Below, one piece after another: positions 43,191-52,123 of a DNA stretch of 64,000 bases. Under the pieces are notes generated by a model. The model searched no databases, was not told the DNA's origin, and saw nothing but the letters and a program-made list of their open reading frames with translations. Location: NCBI GenBank assembly GCA_050633665.1, contig JBOEGY010000001.1, positions 310,001-374,000 of the forward strand, given 5' to 3'. A program made the position numbers and the translations under genes. The stretch comes from JAUIAI01 sp050633665 (GTDB taxonomy: Bacteria > Pseudomonadota > Gammaproteobacteria > Burkholderiales > Burkholderiaceae_E). Every line of letters begins with the position of its first letter. The stretch's first letter is position 1.

Positions 43191-44765
43191 TCAGGTTCCG
43201 GCTGTTTCCGGCCGCCGGCTGAAGTCGGCAGGCCGTACGCCCACCAAGAGTAGCGCGCCGGCGTAAACGCCTGCTCCGGCGACGACGGTCGCCACCACCA
43301 TTCCGACTCTGTTGAACGGCGTATCGCCCATGGCTACCCAGTCGTATTGCGGTATCCACCACCATAACAAACCGGCGAGTACGATCAGGCCGAGCCCGAT
43401 TTGCAGCAGAAATCTAAGCCATCCGGGCCGTGGTTGGAAGCGCCCGGAATGCAACAGCAGAATCAGCAAGGTGGCGGCATTGACCCAGGCGCCGACCGAG
43501 ATTGCCAGCGGCAGTCCGGCGTGCGCAAACTGCGGTACAAACACCAGGTTGCACGCCTGAGTGACCAGTATGGTCGCGACCGATATTTTGACCGGTGTGG
43601 CCACGTTTTGCTGAGCAAAGAACCCCGGGGCAAGCACTTTGATCCCGATCAGTGCAATCAGGCCGGCCGCATAGCCCTGAACCGCGAGGGCCGTCATGGC
43701 GACATCGCGGGCATCGAACTGACCGTAGTGGTAGATCATGCTGGTCAGCGGTTCGGCCATCAGCGCCAGGGCCAGCGCGCACGGCGCGGCCAGCAGCAGG
43801 GCAAGTCGCAGACCCCAGTCGAGCAAGATGCTGAAAGCGTGCGGATTCTCAGACGAGGTCGCCGCTGACAGACTGGGGAGCAAGACGGTGCCGATGGCAA
43901 CCCCAAGCAGGCCATTGGGAAATTCCATCAGCCGGTCGCCGAATGAAATCCAGGAGACCGAGCCGGGGGCCAGTCTTGAGGCAATGTGGGTATTGATCAG
44001 CAAGCTGATCTGGGCCGCTGAGACGGCCAGAATGGCTGGCGCCATCAGTTTGAGAATTTTGCGGGTGGCGGGGTCGGCATAAGCGGCGCGAACATTCAGG
44101 CTTAGCTTTGGCAGCATGCCGGTTTTGGCCAGAGCCGGAATCTGTAGCGCCAGTTGCAGAATCCCGCCGAGCAACACCCCGAAGGCGAGCGCATAGATCG
44201 GCGGATCGAACCAGTCAGCCAAAAACAGGGCTGCGCCAATCATGCTCAGATTGAGCAAGACTGGGGTTATGGCCGGAATCGCAAAATTCTGCCAGGTATT
44301 CAGAATTCCGGCGCTGAGGGCGACCAGCGAGACCAGCAGGATGTAGGGGAACATCAACCGGGTCATCCAGACTGCACTGTCGAAGGTTTCGGGATCTTTG
44401 GTCAGGCCGGAGGCCACGACCGTGACAATCTGAGGCGCAAAGACAATGCCAAGCACGGTAATAACCAGAACTGCCCAGAACAAAGCTGTTGCCACCCGGT
44501 TGACCAGAAGCTGGGCCTCTTCCAGTGAGCCGGATTTGTCTGCCCGGGCACGGGTTTTGGCCAGCAGCGGGACAAACGCCTGCGAAAAAGCGCCTTCCGC
44601 GAACATGCGTCGCAACATATTGGGCAGCCGTTGAGCCACAAAAAATGCGTCAGTCAGCGGGCCGGCACCAAAGATGGTCGCAATCAGTGTTTCCCGGACC
44701 AGGCCGGCGACGCGGGATAACAGGGTCAGGCCGCTGACGGTGGCGGCGGAGCGGAGCAGATTCAA
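43191..44765 (-). CDS. murJ: Lipid II flippase MurJ
   Basis: A 524-residue inner-membrane protein of the MOP superfamily with 14 expected helices. It flips the peptidoglycan precursor lipid II. The N-terminal SAATVSGLTLLSRVAGLVRE, the conserved 'FFVAQRLPNMLRRMFAEGAFSQAFVPL' region (with the family's catalytic Arg) and RLMEFPNGLLGVAIGTVLLP are typical. It is divergent from rpsT, the usual arrangement. Confidence 0.95.
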   Translation of the reverse strand: MNLLRSAATVSGLTLLSRVAGLVRETLIATIFGAGPLTDAFFVAQRLPNMLRRMFAEGAFSQAFVPLLAKTRARADKSGSLEEAQLLVNRVATALFWAVLVITVLGIVFAPQIVTVVASGLTKDPETFDSAVWMTRLMFPYILLVSLVALSAGILNTWQNFAIPAITPVLLNLSMIGAALFLADWFDPPIYALAFGVLLGGILQLALQIPALAKTGMLPKLSLNVRAAYADPATRKILKLMAPAILAVSAAQISLLINTHIASRLAPGSVSWISFGDRLMEFPNGLLGVAIGTVLLPSLSAATSSENPHAFSILLDWGLRLALLLAAPCALALALMAEPLTSMIYHYGQFDARDVAMTALAVQGYAAGLIALIGIKVLAPGFFAQQNVATPVKISVATILVTQACNLVFVPQFAHAGLPLAISVGAWVNAATLLILLLHSGRFQPRPGWLRFLLQIGLGLIVLAGLLWWWIPQYDWVAMGDTPFNRVGMVVATVVAGAGVYAGALLLVGVRPADFSRRPETAGT

Positions 44766-44802
44766 GTGTCGGAGAGGGTAGCGGTGGTGTGAAGGTTCAG
44801 GC

Positions 44803-44808
44803 TATAAT
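44803..44808 (+). promoter_or_regulatory. Probable -10 element of rpsT promoter
   Basis: A perfect TATAAT stands 178 bases before rpsT, between divergent murJ and rpsT. No good -35 is visible at 16-18 bases (AGCGGT at 44780-44785), so the call is tentative. Confidence 0.4.
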
Positions 44809-44884
44809 GGAAGGCTTTCCCGGAATAGCTACTCGGCTACTGGTAGGCAGGGCCGCGAGGCTGTGTCAGTGAGTAAGAGGTTGG

Positions 44885-44931
44885 GAAGCAAGTAATTCAG
44901 AAGCAAGTGATTCAGGTAAGCAGGTAGTTCA
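44885..44931 (+). repeat. Three imperfect direct repeats in the rpsT leader
   Basis: GAAGCAAGTAATTCA (44885-44899), GAAGCAAGTGATTCA (44900-44914) and GGTAAGCAGGTAGTTCA (44915-44931) follow each other without gap, each sharing the AAGCA-GT--TTCA pattern. They lie inside the 5' leader of rpsT, 55-100 bases before its start codon. The function is unknown. They could be a slippage product or part of the leader's control structure. Confidence 0.75.
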
Positions 44932-44985
44932 GGGTTTTGCCTGCTGACACCATAGACAGTTATTTATAGAGTAACCACTAAGAAT

Positions 44986-45249
44986 ATGGCAAACATTAAG
45001 TCATCGAAGAAGCGCGCCAAGCAAAGTGTTGTGCGTAATCTGCATAACGCCAGCCAGGCTTCCAGTCTTCGCACCGCGATCAAGAAAGTGCGTAAAGCCG
45101 TCGCCGAAGGGGACAAAGATCAGGCCAAAACTGAATTTCTGGCTTCGCAGTCTTTGATCGACCGTATTGCCGACAAGCGCATCATTCACAAAAACACAGC
45201 GTCTCGCTACAAGAGCCGCCTGTCTGCCGCCGTCAAGGGCATGGCCTGA
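44986..45249 (+). CDS. rpsT: 30S ribosomal protein S20
   Basis: An 87-residue, highly basic all-helical protein binding 16S rRNA. The N-terminus MANIKSSKKRAKQS and the end (HKNTASRYKSRLSAAVKGM) are those of S20. It is divergent from murJ. Confidence 0.98.
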   Translation: MANIKSSKKRAKQSVVRNLHNASQASSLRTAIKKVRKAVAEGDKDQAKTEFLASQSLIDRIADKRIIHKNTASRYKSRLSAAVKGMA

Positions 45250-45354
45250 TCGCTGTTTTTTGGGGCAACAGAGCTGGTTTTAGTGCGCAGAGCTGAGTCT
45301 CGGAGTTCGCAGTACTAAGTCAGTGACAGTAGTTGGTTTGCCAGGCATCAAGGA

Positions 45355-45384
45355 GTCCGCCCGGGTTATGAGGCGGGCTTTTTT
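45355..45384 (+). terminator. Rho-independent terminator after rpsT
   Basis: GTCCGCC pairs with GGCGGGC (one G-U) around a 10-base loop, followed by six T. It lies about 105 bases after the rpsT stop. Confidence 0.85.
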
Positions 45385-45428
45385 GTGCCCGCTACAAATG
45401 AGAATCCTGCGTGCGAAATCCTGCGTTC

Positions 45429-46205
45429 TTACGGCGCGCGGTGCCCGAACAACGCGGTACCGACCCTCACGATAGTCGCACCCTGAGCGACAGCAGCCTC
45501 CAGATCACCCGTCATCCCCATGGACAGCGTATCGAATGAGCTCACGGCGTCAGGGCTCTCAAGGGCCAATGCTTGTCTGCATTGGTCAAAGACCTCCCGA
45601 ACCCGGGCGAAGGCCGCATTTTGCTCGCTGGCGTCAGTGCTGGCCCGCGGGATCGCCATCAGACCTCTCAGTCGCAGCCTGGGCAGTCCGGCCAGTTGAC
45701 TGACCAAGGCGACCGCCTCGTCGGGGCGGCAGCCGCTCTTGCTGGCTTCGTCGTCAATGTTCACTTGCAGGCAGATATTCAGGCGCGGCGCGTCAGTCGG
45801 GCGCTGTTCGTTGAGCCGCTGGCCGATCTTGAGACGGTCAACTGTATGGACCCAGTCGAAGTGAGAGGCAATCGGACGGGTTTTGTTTGACTGGATCGGC
45901 CCGATGAAGTGCCATTCAAGCGGTTCGCCCGACCAGTGGTCGGCAAGCCACTGCTGTTTGCCCAGCGCCTCCTGAAGATAGTTCTCCCCGAAGCTTTGCT
46001 GGCCCGTCTGGGCCATGGCCAGCAGGTGAGGGGCGTCCATGGTCTTGCTGACCGCCAGCAACTGGATGGTGTCTGCCGCTCTGTTGGCCTGGCTGGCGGC
46101 CGCGCTGATTCTTGCCAGTACCGCTTCTCGACGGGTGGTTGGGCTCTGTGGCGTTGGGGAGAGCGCCTCGGGGGCTGCGTCCAGTGGCTTGGGAGAACCG
46201 TTCAT
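45429..46205 (-). CDS. YggS-family PLP homeostasis protein
   Basis: A 258-residue PLP-binding protein of the COG0325 family. The PLP lysine lies in LLAVSKT (~53). FGENYLQEAL, WHFIGPIQSNKT and LSMGMTGDLEAAVAQGATIVRVGTALFG are diagnostic. It buffers pyridoxal phosphate and influences amino acid pools. It is divergent from pilT, an arrangement widespread in gammaproteobacteria, although here proC lies elsewhere. The first ~25 residues are a Pro/Ser-rich extension. Confidence 0.94.
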   Translation of the reverse strand: MNGSPKPLDAAPEALSPTPQSPTTRREAVLARISAAASQANRAADTIQLLAVSKTMDAPHLLAMAQTGQQSFGENYLQEALGKQQWLADHWSGEPLEWHFIGPIQSNKTRPIASHFDWVHTVDRLKIGQRLNEQRPTDAPRLNICLQVNIDDEASKSGCRPDEAVALVSQLAGLPRLRLRGLMAIPRASTDASEQNAAFARVREVFDQCRQALALESPDAVSSFDTLSMGMTGDLEAAVAQGATIVRVGTALFGHRAP

Positions 46206-46301
46206 CGCTAAATACGCCTGTTTGTCGAAAGCTGCTGCGTAAATTGTCGCATTAGCTTGAAGATTTCCCCAACCGGATAGCCTACCAGCACAGGAAAGAG
46301 C

Positions 46302-47345
46302 ATGGATATTGCCGAACTATTGACTTTTGCGGTCAAGAACAAAGCCTCAGATTTGCATCTGTCATCAGGTTTGCCCCCGATGATTCGTGTCCACGGTGAC
46401 GTGCGTCGTATTAATCTGCCGCCGATGGAGCATCAGGATGTCCACGGCATGATCTACGACATCATGAACGATCATCAGCGTAAGGAATACGAAGAGAACC
46501 TGGAAGTCGACTTCTCGTTTGCTATTCCGGGCCTGGCTCGTTTTCGGGTGAATGCCTTCGTTCAGAATCGCGGTGCCGGCGCGGTAATGCGGACGATTCC
46601 GTCCAAGATTCTGTCGCTCGAAGACCTGAACGCGCCGAAGATTTTCGAGGAAATTTCCAATCAGCCACGAGGCATGGTGCTGGTGACCGGACCGACGGGT
46701 TCTGGTAAGTCGACCACGCTGGCCGGCATGATCAACTACATCAACGAGAACCACTACGGACACATTCTGACCGTAGAGGATCCGATCGAATTCGTGCATG
46801 AGTCCAAACGCTGTCTGATCAATCAGCGTGAGGTCGGGCCGCACACCTTGTCGTTTAACAATGCATTGAAATCGGCGTTGCGGGAAGATCCGGACATTAT
46901 TCTGGTTGGCGAGATGCGCGACCTGGAGACCATTCGCCTGGCGCTGACTGCGGCTGAAACCGGTCACCTGGTTTTTGGCACCTTGCACACCTCATCGGCC
47001 GCCAAGACCATTGACCGGATCGTTGATGTGTTCCCGGCTGCTGAGAAAGACATGGTGCGGGCCATGTTGTCGGAGTCACTGAAGGCGGTTATTTCCCAAA
47101 GTCTGCTCAAGACCAAAGATGGCAACGGCCGAGTCGCTGCTCACGAAATCATGATTGGGACGCCGGCTATCCGGAATCTGATTCGCGAAGCCAAGGTCTC
47201 ACAGATGAACGCGGCAATTCAGACCGGCGGCGCCATCGGGATGCAGACGCTCGATCAGTGTCTCACCGACCTGGTCCGCAAGAACGTCATCTCAATGGCT
47301 GAAGCGCGTCACGCGGCGACTGTCAAAGAAAATTTCCCAGGCTAA
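46302..47345 (+). CDS. pilT: Type IV pilus retraction ATPase PilT
   Basis: A 347-residue hexameric ATPase driving pilus retraction. Walker A GPTGSGKST (~130-138), the Asp box, Walker B (IILVGEMRDLETI), the His box and the retraction motif AIRNLIREAK near the C-terminus are present. It is followed by pilU after 31 bases. The cell is therefore likely to twitch or take up DNA, although the pilus structural genes are not in this window. Confidence 0.97.
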   Translation: MDIAELLTFAVKNKASDLHLSSGLPPMIRVHGDVRRINLPPMEHQDVHGMIYDIMNDHQRKEYEENLEVDFSFAIPGLARFRVNAFVQNRGAGAVMRTIPSKILSLEDLNAPKIFEEISNQPRGMVLVTGPTGSGKSTTLAGMINYINENHYGHILTVEDPIEFVHESKRCLINQREVGPHTLSFNNALKSALREDPDIILVGEMRDLETIRLALTAAETGHLVFGTLHTSSAAKTIDRIVDVFPAAEKDMVRAMLSESLKAVISQSLLKTKDGNGRVAAHEIMIGTPAIRNLIREAKVSQMNAAIQTGGAIGMQTLDQCLTDLVRKNVISMAEARHAATVKENFPG

Positions 47346-47376
47346 ACAGCCAGAACGTAGAAGGAAACCACGCATC

Positions 47377-48510
47377 ATGGAACGCGAACAGGCATCTAAG
47401 TTTCTTCAGGATTTGTTGGGTCTGATGATCAGCAAGAACGGATCAGACCTATTCCTGACGGCAGAGTTTCCGCCGGCTTTCAAAGTCGATGGCAAGTTGT
47501 TTCCTGTCTCTAATGTGCCGCTTTCATCCGGGCATACCGTTGAGCTTGCCCGGGCGCTGATGAACGACAAACAGGCTGCCGAGTTTGAAGAGTCGCGCGA
47601 AGTCAACTTCGCGATCAGCCCAGTTGGGATTGGTCGGTTCCGGGTGAATGCCTTCATGCAGATGGGTCGCGTGGGGATGGTGTTGAGGACGATTAAATCC
47701 GAGATTCCGAAGTTCGACGAACTGAACCTGCCACCTGTATTGGCCGAGCTGGCACTGAACAAGCGAGGTCTGATTATCGTTGTCGGGGCGACCGGTTCCG
47801 GTAAATCAAATACCCTGGCCGCCATGATGGGTCATCGCAATGCGAACTCTTTTGGTCACATCGTGACCATTGAAGATCCGGTCGAATTTGTCCACCCCCA
47901 TTCCAACTGTATCGTCACCCACCGAGAGGTCGGGGTCGATACCGAGAACTGGGAAGTTGCGCTCAAGAACACGCTGCGACAAGCGCCTGATGTGATCATG
48001 ATTGGTGAGATCCGGGATCGCGAAACGATGGAGCATGCGGTCACGTTTGCTGAGACCGGTCACCTGTGTGTTTCAACCCTGCACGCCAACAGTGCCAACC
48101 AGGCTTTGGATCGGATTATCAACTTCTTCCCGGAAGAGCGGCGTTCGCAGTTGTTGATGGATCTGTCATTGAACCTGCGTGCGTTGATTTCGCAGCGTTT
48201 GATTCCGATGGCGCAAGGTAAGGGCAGAACGCCGGCAGTCGAGATCATGTTGAACTCCCCGCTGATTTCAGACTTGATTTTCAAGGGTGATGTCGGTGGT
48301 ATTAAAGAGATCATGAAGAAGAGTCGTGAACTCGGTATGCAGACCTTCGATCAGGCCTTGTTTGATTTGTTTGAATCAGACATGATTACCTACGAAGACG
48401 CTCTGCGTAATGCAGACTCGGTCAACGACTTGCGTCTGAACATCAAGCTGCACAGTAAATCGGCCGAAGACAGTCTGTCTCGCGGCACCGAGCATCTTGG
48501 TATTGTTTAA
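47377..48510 (+). CDS. pilU: PilT-like accessory ATPase PilU
   Basis: A 377-residue relative of PilT that supports pilus retraction. Walker A GATGSGKSN (~138-146) and Walker B VIMIGEIRDRET are intact, while the PilT C-terminal AIRNLIRE motif is replaced by SPLISDLIFKGDV, as is usual for PilU. Confidence 0.95.
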   Translation: MEREQASKFLQDLLGLMISKNGSDLFLTAEFPPAFKVDGKLFPVSNVPLSSGHTVELARALMNDKQAAEFEESREVNFAISPVGIGRFRVNAFMQMGRVGMVLRTIKSEIPKFDELNLPPVLAELALNKRGLIIVVGATGSGKSNTLAAMMGHRNANSFGHIVTIEDPVEFVHPHSNCIVTHREVGVDTENWEVALKNTLRQAPDVIMIGEIRDRETMEHAVTFAETGHLCVSTLHANSANQALDRIINFFPEERRSQLLMDLSLNLRALISQRLIPMAQGKGRTPAVEIMLNSPLISDLIFKGDVGGIKEIMKKSRELGMQTFDQALFDLFESDMITYEDALRNADSVNDLRLNIKLHSKSAEDSLSRGTEHLGIV

Positions 48511-48530
48511 GCTGAGGCTTTGGCCGGCGA

Positions 48531-49742
48531 TTAAGCCGGGCGCATCTCAAAGACAAACAGTCGCGTTTCGATCGGGCCGTTAAATAGCTCGATTCGACGT
48601 GACGGTTTCAGTCCTAATTTTCCCGGTAACTTGAGATCACCGCTAAGCAGGCAGACCTTCCACCCCGGATAGCTAGCTCGCAAGTGGTGGCCGAGTTTCA
48701 GCAGGCCGCTGCTATCGCCCCAGACATCTGCTTGCCCGCCGGCACCGGCGAAATCCATGCGTTCGCCATAAGGCGGATTGCTGACAATCATGCCTGGCGG
48801 ACTGCCGGGCGGCAGCGCCGGGGCCGTCAGTGTCATGAAGTCTCCGGCGACAACTGACGTCATGGCCGCAGCCGCGTTGGCACGTTCGGCGTTGGCAGTC
48901 GTCAGGGCAACCATTGCCGGGTTTATATCGCTGGCATAAATGCCGGCGCCGCTGGTGGTGGCAGTCTTCTGACGCTCTCTGGCGTCGCTTGCCTGCGCCC
49001 AGACAGAGGTTTTTTCGATTGACAGGTTTTGATAGCCGAACGTGCGACCGCTGCCTGGGGTAATGCCCAGTGTCTGCTGCGCCGCTTCGATCACTATCGT
49101 GCCGGAACCGCAAAATGGATCGTATAACGGGGTGTCTGGCGTCCAGCCTGCCAGCGTCAGCAGGCCGGCAGCGAGATTCTCCTTGAGCGGTGCCGCCCCT
49201 TTGTCGTCGCGACCGCGCCAGCCCCGTTTGAACAGGTTTTCTCCGCTGGTATCCAGGTATAAGGTTGCGTAGCGGTCTGTCAAGAAGACGAACACCCGGA
49301 CTGTTGGTTCGCGGGTGTCAATATTGGGTCGCTCGCCGAATTGCTCCCGTAGTCGATCAACGATGGCATCTTTGACTCTGAGCGTAGCGATATTCAGATT
49401 GCCGAGCGTGGAGCGGATCGCATTGGTATCGACACGTAGCGTCTGGGAGGAGTCAAACCACTGTTCCCATGGCGTGCCATAGGCAATTTTGTATAAGTCT
49501 TTGTCGGTACGGTAGCGTCCGCGCCCTAGCTGGATCAGCACCCGACTGGCCAGCCGGGTGCATTGGTTTATTCGGCCGATATCCGGCCAGCCGGCGACAA
49601 ACCCGACGCCGCTGCTGACGACTTCAATCGCGGCGGCACCGAGCGCTTCCAGCTCTGCGCCCAGCGCTTTTTCGAGGCCGCGCGGACACGGCGCGAAACA
49701 CTGTAGCGCCGTGGTATCCGGAGAGTCCTGAAGTGCGGCCAC
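48531..49742 (-). CDS. THUMP-domain 23S rRNA guanine-N2 methyltransferase (RlmL-type)
   Basis: A 403-residue SAM-dependent RNA methyltransferase. The N-terminal ferredoxin-like/THUMP part spans ~10-165, with the Rossmann methyltransferase after it (LYDPFCGSGTIVIEA near 205-220, catalytic VSNPPYGERM). It corresponds to the first half of RlmL, without the RlmK domain. The family modifies 23S rRNA G2445 in E. coli; the exact site here is inferred. Confidence 0.9.
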   Translation of the reverse strand: MAALQDSPDTTALQCFAPCPRGLEKALGAELEALGAAAIEVVSSGVGFVAGWPDIGRINQCTRLASRVLIQLGRGRYRTDKDLYKIAYGTPWEQWFDSSQTLRVDTNAIRSTLGNLNIATLRVKDAIVDRLREQFGERPNIDTREPTVRVFVFLTDRYATLYLDTSGENLFKRGWRGRDDKGAAPLKENLAAGLLTLAGWTPDTPLYDPFCGSGTIVIEAAQQTLGITPGSGRTFGYQNLSIEKTSVWAQASDARERQKTATTSGAGIYASDINPAMVALTTANAERANAAAAMTSVVAGDFMTLTAPALPPGSPPGMIVSNPPYGERMDFAGAGGQADVWGDSSGLLKLGHHLRASYPGWKVCLLSGDLKLPGKLGLKPSRRIELFNGPIETRLFVFEMRPA

Positions 49743-49747
49743 GGCGA

Positions 49748-50350
49748 CTACTGTCCGGTCTGCTGGAGCGCTTTATCGACAAAGTCCAGGCGGTCCTGGC
49801 CCCAGAAATTGTGTCCGTCTATCCGGTACCAGGGAGAGCCGAAAACGTTAGAGTCGATCGCCTCTTCGGTGTTGTGTTCGATATCGGCCTGAACCGAGGC
49901 CGATTGCGCCAGCAACTCCTGGCCATCCATGCCTTGTTCGTCGGCCAGCATCGCAAGCGTCTTGGGGTCGCCGATGTTTCTTTCGTCGGCCCAGACGGCT
50001 TTCATGATCGCCCCGGCGAGGGTGAAAGCCTGATCCGGGCCATGACTGATTTGTGCGGCAACAATAACCCGCATCGCGTCTTCAACCGGCACCGGGAAAA
50101 ACGCCGGCTCCAGGGTGAGCGGCAGTTTGAGTTCGTCGCGCCAGCGAGCCAGTTCTTCGAACCGGTATTTCTGGCGTTGTGGTGCCCGTTTCGGCAGTGG
50201 CAGACCGCCGGACAGGGGAAAGACGCGGCCCAGGTCGAACGGCTTGAGATTGATGCTTGCGCCGTGCCGGGCTGCAATCTGGCCGAGTCGTTCATGCCCG
50301 AGATACGTCCAGGGCGAAGAGGGCACCATAAAATAGTCGATTTGTTTCAT
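49748..50350 (-). CDS. DsbA-family 2-hydroxychromene-2-carboxylate isomerase-like protein
   Basis: A 200-residue kappa-GST/DsbA-fold protein. The active-site region is VPSSPWTYLGHERL with Ser in place of the redox Cys pair. VFGSPWYRIDGHNFWGQDRLDFV is the family's C-terminal motif. In naphthalene degraders this family isomerises 2-hydroxychromene-2-carboxylate using glutathione, but genomic copies often have unknown substrates. ATG at 50350 is preferred. It lies 37 bases downstream of hemJ. Confidence 0.88.
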   Translation of the reverse strand: MKQIDYFMVPSSPWTYLGHERLGQIAARHGASINLKPFDLGRVFPLSGGLPLPKRAPQRQKYRFEELARWRDELKLPLTLEPAFFPVPVEDAMRVIVAAQISHGPDQAFTLAGAIMKAVWADERNIGDPKTLAMLADEQGMDGQELLAQSASVQADIEHNTEEAIDSNVFGSPWYRIDGHNFWGQDRLDFVDKALQQTGQ

Positions 50351-50387
50351 TGTTTGAGCCGGCGTTTTGAGAACGGTAAAAAGAGCA

Positions 50388-50831
50388 CTAGAAGGGTTTG
50401 ACAACCACCAGAATGACCGCAAGCAGCAGTCCGATCACCGGTACCTCGTTGAACCAGCGAAACCAGACATGATTCTGGGCGACCGGACCGGCTTCAAAGC
50501 GTTTCAGTAGCCGGCCGCAATAGACATGATAAGCAATCAGCCCCAGAACAATCACAAACTTGGCTGGCATCCATCCGGCGCCAAAGCCGATTCTGAACAC
50601 CAGCCAGAGTATCAAGCCAAGAATGACGGCCAGCGCCATCAGGGGGCCGATAAAGCGATACAGTTTTCTGGCCATCAACAGCAGTCGTGCGCGCTCGGAA
50701 GCGGTTGACTCATCGGAGGCATCGACCATCGCCAGGTTGACAAAAATTCTGGGCAGATAGAACAGCCCGGCAAACCAGCTCGTCACCATCACAATGTGCA
50801 GCGTCTTGATCCAGAGATACGCGTCGCTCAC
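50388..50831 (-). CDS. hemJ: Protoporphyrinogen oxidase HemJ (UPF0093)
   Basis: A 147-residue inner-membrane protein with four helices. HIVMVTSWFAGLFYLPR and the KFVIVLGLIAYH helix carry the conserved His, Arg and Lys of HemJ. It oxidises protoporphyrinogen IX during heme synthesis. The start overlaps proA by four bases. Heme production here fits with the many heme proteins (KatG, diheme cytochromes) in the window. Confidence 0.9.
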   Translation of the reverse strand: MSDAYLWIKTLHIVMVTSWFAGLFYLPRIFVNLAMVDASDESTASERARLLLMARKLYRFIGPLMALAVILGLILWLVFRIGFGAGWMPAKFVIVLGLIAYHVYCGRLLKRFEAGPVAQNHVWFRWFNEVPVIGLLLAVILVVVKPF

Positions 50832-52111
50832 TGACGGATTTCTCCCTGTCCGAACACTACAAACTTGACTGATGTCAGCCCGTCCAGGCCAACTGGTCCG
50901 CGGGCATGGAGTTTGTCGGTACTGATGCCGATTTCTGCGCCAAGGCCGAATTCAAAGCCGTCTGCAAAGCGGGTCGAAGCGTTAATGATGACTGAGGCCG
51001 AGTCAACTTCGGTCAGAAAACGCATTGCGTGCGGATGGTGTTCGGTAATGATCGCATCGGTATGTTGCGAGCTGTGGGTGTTGATGTGTTCAATTGCTGC
51101 ATCCAGATCGGCGACGATACCGATGGTGATGATCGGGGCAAGATATTCGGTGTCCCAGTCTTGCTCTGTCGCCGCGACACATGGCAAGCCGCTGTCACCA
51201 AGCATTTTGCAGGCGGCCGGATCGGCCCGCATCTCGACTTGTTTTTCCTGGTATATCTTGCCAATAAGCGGCAGGAAAGTGGCGGCAACTGACTGATGAA
51301 CCAGCAGCGTCTCCATCGTATTGCACGGGGAGTAGCGTTGGGTCTTGGCATTGTCGGCAATCCGGACCGCCATCGCGATATCGGCCGTTTGATCAACAAA
51401 CGTATGACAGATGCCGTCAAGGTGTTTGATGACTGGCACTTTCGCTTCTTTAGATATTCGCTCGATCAGTGATTTGCCTCCGCGCGGCACGATGACATCG
51501 ACTGCTTTGTCGTTGCTGATCAGCGCGCCCACAGCTGCTCGATCAGTGGTCTCGATCAATTGCACGGCGTCGGCTGGCAACCCTGCCGCTTCAAGTCCCT
51601 GGCGAACCAGTTCTGCCAGCGCCTGATTGCTGTGTATTGCCTCTGAGCCGCCGCGTAAAATGGTGGCGTTACCAGACTTGATGCACAAGCCCGCAGCATC
51701 AATGGTGACATTCGGGCGGGATTCATAAATAATGCCGATGCTGCCAAGCGGAACGCGCATCTGGCCGACGCGAATGCCCGACGGTTGCTGACGGAGTCCG
51801 GTGATTTCGCCGATCGGGTCAGGCAGGGCGGCAATATCATTAAGCCCCTGAACCATGCTGTCGACAGTCTTTTGCTGCAAGGTGAGTCGGTCGATGAACG
51901 CTGCGTCGAGTTTGTTCTCGCGCGCCCCCTGAACATCTTTCCGGTTGGCGCTGATCAAGGCGTCGGCCTGTTCTGCAATCAGGCTTGCAATAGCGCGCAA
52001 TGCGGCATTCTTGTCGGCGGTGCGGGCGCGAGCCATCTGACGGCTCGCGACGCGGGCGCGGCGCCCTGTGTCAGCCACGTAAGCCTGAATATCTATCGGG
52101 TCGTTTTGCAT
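50828..52111 (-). CDS. proA: Gamma-glutamyl phosphate reductase
   Basis: A 427-residue aldehyde-dehydrogenase-fold enzyme of proline synthesis. The catalytic cysteine lies in SPCNTMETLLVH. Conserved IYESRPNVTIDAAGLCIKSGNA, RGGSEAIHSN and VPRGGKSLIE blocks are present. It follows holA on the same strand. The gene order holA-proA is common in gammaproteobacteria. Confidence 0.96.
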   Translation of the reverse strand: MQNDPIDIQAYVADTGRRARVASRQMARARTADKNAALRAIASLIAEQADALISANRKDVQGARENKLDAAFIDRLTLQQKTVDSMVQGLNDIAALPDPIGEITGLRQQPSGIRVGQMRVPLGSIGIIYESRPNVTIDAAGLCIKSGNATILRGGSEAIHSNQALAELVRQGLEAAGLPADAVQLIETTDRAAVGALISNDKAVDVIVPRGGKSLIERISKEAKVPVIKHLDGICHTFVDQTADIAMAVRIADNAKTQRYSPCNTMETLLVHQSVAATFLPLIGKIYQEKQVEMRADPAACKMLGDSGLPCVAATEQDWDTEYLAPIITIGIVADLDAAIEHINTHSSQHTDAIITEHHPHAMRFLTEVDSASVIINASTRFADGFEFGLGAEIGISTDKLHARGPVGLDGLTSVKFVVFGQGEIRQ

Positions 52112-52123
52112 GAGGGGAACCGG

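Noticed and set aside
45250..45428. Possible tRNA in the gap after rpsT
   Set aside because: No cloverleaf, TTCGA arm or acceptor stem pairing was found. The only structure is the rpsT terminator.
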